Under the pieces are notes generated by a model that worked only from the letters and a program-made list of their open reading frames with translations, made no database searches and was not told the DNA's origin. Shown here piece by piece: positions 7,032-14,913 of a stretch of 29,682 bases of DNA (position 1 is its first letter; each line of letters opens with the position of its first letter). The position numbers and the translations under genes are program-made. The stretch covers positions 1 to 29,682 of the forward strand of contig CAYPCW010000036.1 of assembly GCA_964409335.1 (NCBI GenBank). Direction: 5' to 3'. The stretch comes from JABMOW01 sp964409335 (lineage in GTDB: Bacteria > Fidelibacterota > Marinisomatia > SCGC-AAA003-L08 > JACNLC01).

Positions 7032-10000
7032 CTAATTGTGCGGTGAAGAGGGTTTATTGAGATTTTTTAAAAATAACTCCCAATTATAACCTGAAGCTTC
7101 TGCCATTGATTCGATTGATTTGAATTGATCAAGTGTCGAATTGATCATTTGTGGAAGCGAAGTTATGGCTTTCTCATTTTTCACGGTGTCTTTGGTCTGG
7201 TAAATGAAACACCGGGAAATCAATACCAGACATATGTATTTACTCACTCGGTTGAAGGCATCTTTATCAAACCAATATTTCCCGTCAAATTCATGAAGAT
7301 GGATCAATGACCTGGCCTGATCTTCTTTTAGGATTTGAGATACAACTCGTAAAATCTCCCGTGGGTTTGGTACCGAATCGCGAAGTATTTCGAAACTGTG
7401 CTGAATTACCGCCAGGGTCTCCCTGTCTGGAATGAGATAAACCAGATCTTTTTGTTCCACCGCCCTGCTTTGTTTCAGGTCAAAAATCAAAAGCAGACTG
7501 TCTATACCTCCCGGATACTCTTTGATGAGATCGCGAACCTGGCCGATTAACATGATATAGAAGCATTCATATAACGGATGGCGGGATTGCAAAGAGATAT
7601 CCTCATCAAAAGATGGAGGAATACTGAAAATTTTGTACAGGTGATTCACGGATCGCCGGTAAGATTGTCGGACCAAATCAGGAATATTCAATTGAAACCG
7701 ATCTGAAAGTCCATTCCAAAATGCATCAAGTTTAACGCCCAGTCCGTTTGGGATATTGAGCGCCGGATCGTTCAAATGTTCCCTATCCGGATAACCCGGG
7801 AGTGATTTCAGGATTTGGATCATTTCAGAAAGGTGTATATGCAAATACCGATATTGAATCCGTATCAGTTCCAGGGGGAGATTGGAAATACCTGCGCCCA
7901 CCAGGTATTGATGCAAAGTGGATAGATGATTGTGCTCATCATCGGATAGAATGGATTCAATAAATATGGCCTGATATTCATATCCGGACAGGACCACCTG
8001 AAAGCCCTCATTCATCAGTTCATGAGTTGACCGGATGATTGTAAACCCTTGAGGATGGACCCTCATGATGAGATAGCCATGATCCGCTGAAGAAATTCCG
8101 AGGGATTCCAATATGGAATACCGTCTCGCTGGGGTATGAGCATCATGCTTTTTCATGGAAATTTCAACAGATTGGGTCAATCTGCCTGCCGTTTTTTCGA
8201 ATGCGTTATTATACACAACGATCGCCCGTTTTTCTGCAAAACCGTTGGAAAAGGCAAAAACATTTTCATTTATCGTCCCATCCTGGCGGAAAAAATCGAA
8301 AAATCGGAAATGTTTGGAATCGGAAAATAAATAGCGGACGCGGAGTAATGGGAAAATCTCCTTCTGATGTCTTTCTATAAAACCGGCGTCAGGATATTCA
8401 TCCCGGTAGGGTCGGGAAAACTCCATACCATATTTTTCATGATACCCTTCAATTTGTCCATGGCCGAACAAGGGTGTGCCCGGCAAGGCGGCCATGAGTG
8501 CGGCCACCCCAAAATATTTATCTCCTTTCCCGAATTGGACCGCGGCAGAATCTTCATCCCGATTGTTCAGAAAATTCACATACCGTTTGAGAATTTCAGG
8601 ATCAAACGCCAATACATTTTTAATACTTTGACGATACCTGGCATTATCTTCAATTTTTAACATATTCATAAATGCACTATTATATACGCGGTGCATTCCC
8701 AGTGTACGGACAAAATACCCTTCCATCATCCAGAAGGCTTCGGCAAGAAGTAAGGTGTCGGGGACTTCCGCAGCTACCCGGTCTACGACGGTTCGCCAGA
8801 ATTCCTCCGGGAAAAGATCATCGAATTCTTCTTTTGTCAATCCATTGGCAGACCGGGACGGGATATCGCTGCCTGACCCCGCTTCAGGGAACCATAACCG
8901 TTGAAAATGGAGTTTCGTCAGCGTCATTGCGGCATCAAACCGAATAATGGGAAATTGTCTGGCAATGGACAGGATCGTCTGAATTACGGCTTCCCGAACC
9001 TCCGGTAGAAGATAATTCAATTGAGCAGTATCATTCCAGGGCATGGATGTGCCGTCGTTTCCATGGTATATAAACCGGATTTTCCCGGTATCCCGGTCAA
9101 CGTGTTTAAAAACAACAGAGGCGTCATTTTTCGAGAAGTAATGATCCTCGAGGTAAATCTCTACCGTTGGATCATAAGACAGGTTTTCTCCCTTGAACGA
9201 ATAAGCAGGGAAGGGTGGGCGGTCTGCCTGAATGAACCATTCAGGATGTGTTCTTATCCACTTTGAATCGATGCCCGTATGATTCGGGACCATATCGCAG
9301 GCCAGACGAATACCCCGGTCTATACATCGTTGTTTCAGGTGATGCATCGCTTTCTCACCGCCGATATCATCGTTGATATTGTATTCAAATAATGAATATG
9401 CAGAAGCTTCAGCGTCGGGATTCCCGCATAAATGTTTGATTCGTTTGGATGCCGGACTTCGCTGCCAAAACCCGATGAGCCACAGGGCTGTGAATCCCGA
9501 GTCAGCGATACTATCCAATTCCTCATCCGGTATGTCATAGAGTAAACGGATATCCCGCCCGTATTTCCGTGAAAGCTGAACCCGCCATACAAATATGTTT
9601 TTTGCCAACAGGATCACATTAGGCATCCAGTCTGCATCCGTGCTGAAGCGTTCAATGTCTTTCAACCGGGTAAAATCCGGTATATTGACAGGACCCGGAC
9701 CATCTCCCCGAATTTTGTATTCTTCAGAAAGAAAGTCCAGTGCCCGCAGGAGTTTTAATTTCAGGTGATCGATAAGATCACTCCAGTGCTCAAGTATCCA
9801 CGTTAATTGACGCTGAATGGAATCCGGTTCATGAATTGCGGGCGCCCTGAGAAATTCGGTGAGGGATAATTTGGGTTTACCCCCGATCTGTGGCGCGGAC
9901 AGCGTTGTATTCACCACGTCCATCATGACATTATATTCCGGTGTTTCAGTCAAACCGGGTGATAAAAACAAAGGATAATAGGGTCGATATGCGGGATTTT

Positions 10001-10409
10001 GACGATTCACCCATGTGATCAAGGCAAACATGTATGGACGAAATGGTGAGGATTGATCCGCATCAGCATCCGATTTTGGCAGCATTTTCATGATATTGCT
10101 CATCAGTCTGTCGGCAGGGGCTGAACCAATTTTCCCGGCGAGAAGGGTGCGGGTATTCCGGGTGATATCCGATGGGTTTAACGGTATGCTTTGGCGGATC
10201 AGATATTGAAAAATTTCATTTATCAGATCAATTGCATAGATATCACTCCCATAAATCCTTTTATCAACGGATCCATGCCCTGCGTCATATAATCTGGATG
10301 CAACGATTTGCGCATTGTCCCATGAAATCGGCTGGTCTAAATCCGATCCGAAGAGTACCTTATGCAGTTTAAGAGTATTTATTGATTGTTGAGTAAACAG
10401 TAAGCTCAA
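7032..10409 (-). CDS. Large GH13-family (alpha-amylase fold) protein, 1125 aa
   Basis: A GH13 (beta/alpha)8 domain occupies roughly residues 290-700, between a helical N-terminal region of about 280 residues and a helical C-terminal extension of about 350. GH13 motifs are visible: CDMVPNHTG (region I), IRFDAAMT with nucleophile D492 (region II), LLLAEAFW with acid/base E557 (region III), and NFLNNRDED with D618 (region IV). Region IV has Arg where most GH13 enzymes have His before the Asp. The catalytic triad is intact, so hydrolysis or transfer on alpha-glucans is likely, but substrate and product are unknown. No signal peptide, so presumably cytoplasmic. The flanks are gene-poor and it appears monocistronic. 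Much longer than standard amylases (450-650 aa). Confidence 0.85.
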   Translation of the reverse strand: MSLLFTQQSINTLKLHKVLFGSDLDQPISWDNAQIVASRLYDAGHGSVDKRIYGSDIYAIDLINEIFQYLIRQSIPLNPSDITRNTRTLLAGKIGSAPADRLMSNIMKMLPKSDADADQSSPFRPYMFALITWVNRQNPAYRPYYPLFLSPGLTETPEYNVMMDVVNTTLSAPQIGGKPKLSLTEFLRAPAIHEPDSIQRQLTWILEHWSDLIDHLKLKLLRALDFLSEEYKIRGDGPGPVNIPDFTRLKDIERFSTDADWMPNVILLAKNIFVWRVQLSRKYGRDIRLLYDIPDEELDSIADSGFTALWLIGFWQRSPASKRIKHLCGNPDAEASAYSLFEYNINDDIGGEKAMHHLKQRCIDRGIRLACDMVPNHTGIDSKWIRTHPEWFIQADRPPFPAYSFKGENLSYDPTVEIYLEDHYFSKNDASVVFKHVDRDTGKIRFIYHGNDGTSMPWNDTAQLNYLLPEVREAVIQTILSIARQFPIIRFDAAMTLTKLHFQRLWFPEAGSGSDIPSRSANGLTKEEFDDLFPEEFWRTVVDRVAAEVPDTLLLAEAFWMMEGYFVRTLGMHRVYNSAFMNMLKIEDNARYRQSIKNVLAFDPEILKRYVNFLNNRDEDSAAVQFGKGDKYFGVAALMAALPGTPLFGHGQIEGYHEKYGMEFSRPYRDEYPDAGFIERHQKEIFPLLRVRYLFSDSKHFRFFDFFRQDGTINENVFAFSNGFAEKRAIVVYNNAFEKTAGRLTQSVEISMKKHDAHTPARRYSILESLGISSADHGYLIMRVHPQGFTIIRSTHELMNEGFQVVLSGYEYQAIFIESILSDDEHNHLSTLHQYLVGAGISNLPLELIRIQYRYLHIHLSEMIQILKSLPGYPDREHLNDPALNIPNGLGVKLDAFWNGLSDRFQLNIPDLVRQSYRRSVNHLYKIFSIPPSFDEDISLQSRHPLYECFYIMLIGQVRDLIKEYPGGIDSLLLIFDLKQSRAVEQKDLVYLIPDRETLAVIQHSFEILRDSVPNPREILRVVSQILKEDQARSLIHLHEFDGKYWFDKDAFNRVSKYICLVLISRCFIYQTKDTVKNEKAITSLPQMINSTLDQFKSIESMAEASGYNWELFLKNLNKPSSPHN

Positions 10410-10892
10410 ATTATTTCTTTCATTTTATGTAAAGCGCGTTTGATTCTGATGGGAAAATTTGTCACAGAATCTTTGAAAGTGTGCAGAAAAAACTAAAATT
10501 GGTTTTATTTTTACTACAGTATTTTAATAGCAATAAAGTTCTATTTACATATCATTATCATGACAGATTTCAAATTAATAAAAGATAGTCTCGCGAGGCT
10601 GCTTAAAAAGCAACATTCGCCTCAGGAAATTAGAATCATTGTTGATTATTTTTCCCTGGAGTGTGGAAAAATTTTGAAAATCACCGGTAATGCTTAAGTT
10701 GGACAGTTACTTTATAAGAATTAATTTATGAACAAACTTAAGAAGTCAAAAAAATGAACAGCCCACGCACAAACAGGCACATTTGGTTTTCCAACCCCAC
10801 AAAGCCGACATACAAAAACCAAAAGGGCTTGGATTTTCCTACGCTCGAAAAAAAGAATGAAAAATTAGCAGATTTAGATGTATTTCATAGTT
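10410..10892. other. Gene-poor spacer upstream of the GH13 gene
   Basis: AT-rich spacer upstream of the large GH13 gene, holding no recognised gene. The only candidate is a 45-codon frame at 10560-10697 (plus; MTDFKLIKDSLARLLKKQHS...) with no ribosome site and no recognised family. From about 10740 the composition changes to C/A-rich text (CAGCCCACGCACAAACAGGC) unlike the neighbours, marking the left part of a degenerate island that continues to about 11310. Confidence 0.4.
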
Positions 10893-10909
10893 TTGTCATT
10901 AATTGACAA
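10893..10909 (+). promoter_or_regulatory. Palindromic operator candidate before the XRE stub
   Basis: TTGTCA-TTAAT-TGACAA, a perfect dyad with 6-base arms and a 5-base spacer, ends 18 bases before the XRE-like start codon. The right arm also supplies part of a TTGACA -35-like hexamer (10903-10908). XRE regulators commonly repress themselves through such dyads, so this may be the remnant operator of the truncated gene. Inference from position and symmetry. Confidence 0.4.
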
Positions 10910-10927
10910 GTTAATTTTTACAAGTCT

Positions 10928-11113
10928 ATGAAAGCAACATTTGGCGAATACATCAGACAACATAGAACGGACAGTGGAATGACATTGACTGAACTTGCTG
11001 CACTTCTCAAGCTTGATTCTGCTAATTTGAGCAAAATCGAAAATGGAGTTAAACGAATAGAAATGCCAACGCTTCACAGCCACACACATTGCCAAGCCAC
11101 ACACTTGTCCTGA
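10928..11113 (+). pseudogene. Truncated XRE/HTH_3 transcriptional regulator
   Basis: The first 42 or so residues (MKATFGEYIRQHRTDSGM, then a TLTELAALLKLDSANLSKIENG helix-turn-helix) are a convincing XRE-family DNA-binding domain of the kind often paired with restriction or toxin genes. After NGVKRIEMPTL the text becomes low-complexity His/Cys-rich (HSHTHCQATHLS) and stops at residue 61, whereas relatives continue for another 20-60 residues. The downstream DNA carries a dispersed repeat, so the 3' part was probably lost by rearrangement. A 61-residue single-HTH protein could in principle still bind DNA; I favour a broken gene. Confidence 0.6.
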
Positions 11114-11126
11114 GCTTGTCGAAGGA
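11108..11126 (+). repeat. Dispersed imperfect palindrome TCCTGAGCTTGTCGAAGGA
   Basis: 19-base imperfect palindrome (TCCT...AGGA, GAGCTTGTC core). From memory, this string or its reverse (TCCTTCGACAAGCTCAGGA) recurs in intergenic DNA of many unrelated environmental bacteria. It interrupts the downstream part of the XRE stub. Only one copy was noticed in this window, so its repeat nature rests on general knowledge. Confidence 0.45.
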
Positions 11127-11239
11127 AGCCCAAGCACAGACCAAAGCTTTGCAAAAGAGTGTGTCTGACTAAACGCACGAGAGACAAGACATTGCAGCAA
11201 ATTTGACAGAAAATATAACGAAAGACGAAAATCGCCAGT

Positions 11240-11302
11240 GCCTAACACATGGTATAGTGCATGCGGGTATCAGCGGTTTTCGAAGCCTGCCTGCAGTTAG
11301 GC
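11240..11302 (+). repeat. attC-like (integron cassette recombination site) sequence
   Basis: Starts with GCCTAAC (11240-11246, fits RYYYAAC) and ends with its exact reverse complement GTTAGGC (11296-11302, fits GTTRRRY), 63 bases in total. That is within the known attC size range. Inside, TGCATGCGGG (11258-11267) and GCCTGCCTGCA (11285-11295) are imperfectly complementary and could form the inner stem. The right half overlaps a CCTGCCTGC-type repeat, which could produce the match by chance. No integrase gene or second attC was seen in the window. Confidence 0.3.
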
Positions 11303-11330
11303 AGATAGGAAATCACCCTTGTAATCCCGA

Positions 11331-11561
11331 TTAATACATCATAGCGCTTCTAAAAAACAGCATCCCGAAAATGAAAAACAGAAGGTAGAATGGGATGGTG
11401 ACCATCAGCCCCGCCACCAAATTATGTCCAAAGATCGTAAATGCCCGCTTGATAAAACTGTCACTCATGATCCCCGATCGTGGGATCTCATTTTGCAGAT
11501 TGTCCAATTTTCGTTCTAAATCCACAATACGTTTCTCAAGGTAGTCGGTGTTCGTGTTCAT
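11331..11561 (-). CDS. Small membrane protein with coiled-coil N-terminus
   Basis: 76 residues. Residues 1-27 form a charged heptad-like helix (YLEKRIVDLERKLDNLQNEI), followed by an amphipathic linker (SDSFIKRAFTIFGHN) and a hydrophobic stretch at about 47-70 long enough for one membrane span. AAGGA lies 8 bases before the ATG, supporting real translation. I do not recognise a named family. The layout suggests a membrane-anchored oligomer with its coiled coil in the cytoplasm. It diverges from the DUF255 gene with a 116-base spacer. Confidence 0.65.
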   Translation of the reverse strand: MNTNTDYLEKRIVDLERKLDNLQNEIPRSGIMSDSFIKRAFTIFGHNLVAGLMVTIPFYLLFFIFGMLFFRSAMMY

Positions 11562-11677
11562 GAATAATTCCTTTTCGTCCTAAATTTGACGGGATAATCT
11601 ACCTTACACGGATTGTCCGGGAAAATATTCATAAATATAATGACAAATCCGAAGAAACGGATGCAATAAATTTCGCT

Positions 11678-13909
11678 GTGTTCATCATCATCACTATCGT
11701 CATTTTGCAATCATTTAATTTGGGACAAACAGCAATGGAGGGGCAACCTGTGTACCAAATCAACGAAAATGGACGGATCATCGTACCGGAACAATCGATA
11801 CTTGACACTCTGCCGCCGAATGGAGGAGAATATTTCAATCGTCTGATATTCGAGAGCAGTCCCTATCTGCTTCAGCATGCGGCGAACCCGGTGGACTGGT
11901 ACCCCTGGGGAGACGAAGCCTTTGGCGCGGCGTTGCGGGAGGATAAACCCATTTTCCTGTCCATCGGATATGCGACCTGCCATTGGTGTCATGTGATGGA
12001 ACATGAATCTTTTGAAGACCTCACCGTCGCTGCACTGCTGAACGAATCTTTCGTCTGCATCAAAGTAGACCGGGAAGAACGCCCAGACATTGATAATGTG
12101 TATATGTCCGTTACTCAAATGATTACCGGGAGAGGCGGATGGCCCATGACCATTATCATGACGCCGGACAAAAAACCGTTTTTTGCCGGAACCTATTTCC
12201 CGAAACAAACCATGGGGAATCGCATCGGAATGATGGATTTGATCCCCCAGATCAGGGAGCTCTGGCAAACGGATCGGAAAAAACTTCTATCCGACGCTGA
12301 ATCTATCACCGGGAAATTACAATCGGTAAACTCTACCGATTCCGAAAGTTTTTCCGGGATAGACCCGGCTATTAGCGATATGGCTTTTCAGACATTCTTA
12401 CGACGCTACGATGAGGAGCGTGGGGGATTCGGAAATGCTCCGAAATTTCCTAAAGCCCACGACTACAGTTTCCTCCTCAGCTATTGGTTGCAAACCGGTA
12501 ACCCCGGCGCACTGAACATGGCAGAATATTCACTCACAAAAATGCGCCATGGGGGGATGTACGATCAAATCGGTTTCGGATTCCATCGCTATTCTACGGA
12601 TTCAGATTGGCTGGTTCCACATTTCGAGAAAATGCTGTACGATCAGGCGATCATGGTTCATGCCTATCTGGATGCATATCTTGCCACCGGCAAAGAAAAA
12701 TATGCCCGAACGGTTACAGAAATAATAGAATATATTCTGAGGGACATGACATCGCCTGAAGGAGGGTTCTGGTCTGCAGAAGATGCGGATAGTGAAGGAG
12801 AAGAAGGAAAATTTTATGTGTGGAAATCTTCAGAAATTGTAGACATTCTCGGGAAACCGGATGCCGAAAGGTTCAGTACCGTTTTTGAGATCAAACCGAT
12901 AGGGAACTTCCGGGATGGATTCCGTGACCATACCAACATCCCTCATTTAACTCTGTCGCTGGAAGCATGGGGCGACTCCCTCAATATTCCCAGGGATGAA
13001 CTTCAGAAACAGATTGGCCGTATTCGGCAATCCCTGTTGATCCGGCGAAATCTAAGAGTCCATCCACAGAAGGACGATAAAATTCTTACGGATTGGAATG
13101 GGCTGATGATTTCTGCCATGGCTCGGGCAGCGACGGCGCTCCACAATGAACGGTGGGGACCGGCAACCCAAAAAGCCATGGATTTTATCCTGCTGAATCT
13201 CGTCGACGGGGATGGCAAATTACTCAAACGGTACCGGCGGGGTAAAGCCGGTATTCAGGCTACCATAGAAGATTACGCATTTGTCATCTGGGGATTGATT
13301 GAAACCTATGAACTTACTTTTGATATCAAATATTTAAAAAGCGCCGTACAATTCTCTGATGATCAAATCGAACATTTTTGGGATACAGAGAATGGCGGAT
13401 TTTACTTCACCACGGACGAATCTGTTCCGGTATTGGTGAGGATGAAGGACGTATACGATGGGGCGATTCCAAGCGGTAATTCTGTGTCGGCGATGAATTT
13501 TCTAAGGTTGGCGAGGATACTCTCCCGCCCGGAATATGAACGTATTGCGGAACAGATATTCCATGCCTTTTCAAATCAGATCAACCGCAACAGTGCCGGT
13601 TTTTCTCAAATGCTGAAAGCCATCAATTTTTCAAAGGGTCCCGCGTATGAAATTCTGATTGCCGGTGAACAGAGTCATCCTAAAACATCCGAATTGATCG
13701 AAGGCATCCGAAAGCAGTTTCTTCCGAATTCTGTCGTCATTTTGGTAAGTTCACAGGACGATGAACTGAAGTCGTGGTTACCACATCTGCAAAATTATAG
13801 AGAAAGGGATAACGGTGAACCGTTGGTTTACGTATGTCAGAACTTTGCCTGTAAACTCCCCACATCGGATATCGAGGAAGTTCTGGTCCAGCTCTCTCAG
13901 GGGAAATGA
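11678..13909 (+). CDS. DUF255 thioredoxin-domain protein (YyaL/SSP411 family)
   Basis: 743 residues. The N-terminal thioredoxin-like domain opens with the family signature NRLIFESSPYLLQHAANPVDW (54-74) and carries C101/C104 in YATCHWCHVMEHESFED, a CxxC redox pair. A long (alpha/alpha)6 barrel-like region follows (about 230-740; YDQIGFGFHRYSTD, VPHFEKMLYDQA), related to N-acylglucosamine 2-epimerase and cellobiose epimerase folds. The biochemical role is unknown in bacteria. The start is GTG at 11678, giving a hydrophobic leader (FIIITIVILQSF) that may be an export signal but lacks basic residues. The frame stays open upstream and an internal ATG at 11735 would yield a cytoplasmic form. Converges with the methyltransferase gene, nine bases apart. 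Confidence 0.88.
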   Translation: MFIIITIVILQSFNLGQTAMEGQPVYQINENGRIIVPEQSILDTLPPNGGEYFNRLIFESSPYLLQHAANPVDWYPWGDEAFGAALREDKPIFLSIGYATCHWCHVMEHESFEDLTVAALLNESFVCIKVDREERPDIDNVYMSVTQMITGRGGWPMTIIMTPDKKPFFAGTYFPKQTMGNRIGMMDLIPQIRELWQTDRKKLLSDAESITGKLQSVNSTDSESFSGIDPAISDMAFQTFLRRYDEERGGFGNAPKFPKAHDYSFLLSYWLQTGNPGALNMAEYSLTKMRHGGMYDQIGFGFHRYSTDSDWLVPHFEKMLYDQAIMVHAYLDAYLATGKEKYARTVTEIIEYILRDMTSPEGGFWSAEDADSEGEEGKFYVWKSSEIVDILGKPDAERFSTVFEIKPIGNFRDGFRDHTNIPHLTLSLEAWGDSLNIPRDELQKQIGRIRQSLLIRRNLRVHPQKDDKILTDWNGLMISAMARAATALHNERWGPATQKAMDFILLNLVDGDGKLLKRYRRGKAGIQATIEDYAFVIWGLIETYELTFDIKYLKSAVQFSDDQIEHFWDTENGGFYFTTDESVPVLVRMKDVYDGAIPSGNSVSAMNFLRLARILSRPEYERIAEQIFHAFSNQINRNSAGFSQMLKAINFSKGPAYEILIAGEQSHPKTSELIEGIRKQFLPNSVVILVSSQDDELKSWLPHLQNYRERDNGEPLVYVCQNFACKLPTSDIEEVLVQLSQGK

Positions 13910-13918
13910 TCAACCACC

Positions 13919-14830
13919 TCATAACGTTGATTCAGACTTTCTGATTTTACAAATGAAAAAGCCCTCAAATATGTCGTCGGGCAGGATGCGGATTGCATTT
14001 TTAATGGAAGGGTGAAACTCTTTTTTTCGCCATCTGCAAAGACCCGACCGACGATTTTTTAATGTTATTTCATATTTCACCACTGTCAGGGCATCACCAA
14101 ATTTTTGGAGAATCCGATCAACCGGTTCTTCATTCTCTTCCGGGGCAAAAGTACAGGTGGAATACACCAAATCCCCACCGGGTTTTAACGCCCGGATCGC
14201 CGAAAACAGCAATTTTCGCTGTTTCCGGTTCATTTCCGCGATTTTACGTTCGCTCCAATACCCGAATGTCGCGGGGATGTGGTTCTGAAACCGCCCTTCG
14301 GTTGAACAGGGGGCATCCAGCAAAATTTTGTCAAACTGCTCCGGACAATTTTTACCAATGGCAGTCCCGTCTTTTAAATACAAACGGGCATTTGTGACGC
14401 CGTTCTTTTCAAGATTTGCTCTCATTTTGTGGAATCGGTATTTTACATTTTCCACGGCAGAAATTTGTCCTCTATTTTTCATCATCCCAGCCATAACAAT
14501 GGTCTTTCCACCGGGCGCAGCTGTGAGGTCTAATACCCGTTGTCCCGGACAGGGATTCAGGATCACCGGCGGGATCACGCTTGACGGATTGATAAAGTAC
14601 ACAAGTCCTTCTGCAGAATACGGATGGTGAATCAACATCTCCCTCTCGTGGTCAGGGACCAGATAGGTTTGAGGCAAAGGATCGATAGCTGTGAGATGAA
14701 AATCGTTTGATTCCAGCTCATCCCGGGTTTGATCGGGGTCTCGTTTCATTCCGTTCAGCCAAATTACCGGATGAAATGCCTGTTCAAATGTGGGCAGAAT
14801 GGAAGGATATGCCTCCGGATAAATTTCCAT
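13919..14830 (-). CDS. RsmB/RsmF-type rRNA cytosine-C5 methyltransferase
   Basis: 303 residues from the first ATG. SAM-binding motif LDLTAAPGGKT spans 100-110. The two NOL1/NOP2/Sun-family cysteines are C175 in LLDAPCSTEG and the catalytic C226 in YSTCTFAPEENE. The protein is expected to make m5C in 16S rRNA (or tRNA), using the methyl group of SAM. It ends at DDIFEGFFICKI, without the PUA-like C-terminal domain of full-length RsmF (about 450-480 aa). The frame upstream of this ATG continues as LTENPSTFPLPEEFISRL, matching the usual LPEEF start region. Translation may therefore begin at a CTG at 14882-14884, preceded by AGGA; no ATG, GTG or TTG is available there. Target base unknown. Confidence 0.88.
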   Translation of the reverse strand: MEIYPEAYPSILPTFEQAFHPVIWLNGMKRDPDQTRDELESNDFHLTAIDPLPQTYLVPDHEREMLIHHPYSAEGLVYFINPSSVIPPVILNPCPGQRVLDLTAAPGGKTIVMAGMMKNRGQISAVENVKYRFHKMRANLEKNGVTNARLYLKDGTAIGKNCPEQFDKILLDAPCSTEGRFQNHIPATFGYWSERKIAEMNRKQRKLLFSAIRALKPGGDLVYSTCTFAPEENEEPVDRILQKFGDALTVVKYEITLKNRRSGLCRWRKKEFHPSIKNAIRILPDDIFEGFFICKIRKSESTL

Positions 14831-14913
14831 GAGTCTCGAAATAAATTCTTCTGGCAGGGGGAAAGTTGAGGGATTTTCAGTCAGATAAAATCCTGAAAAA
14901 TCGATTTTTCGGT

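Noticed and set aside
8672..8947. Plus-strand frames of 80-100 residues within the large GH13 gene
   Set aside because: They are antisense shadows; no start signals or domain patterns, and the minus frame carries all GH13 motifs.
10874..11248. 124-residue minus-strand frame across the XRE stub
   Set aside because: No ribosome site, no recognisable domain, and it runs through repeat DNA antisense to a clear helix-turn-helix.
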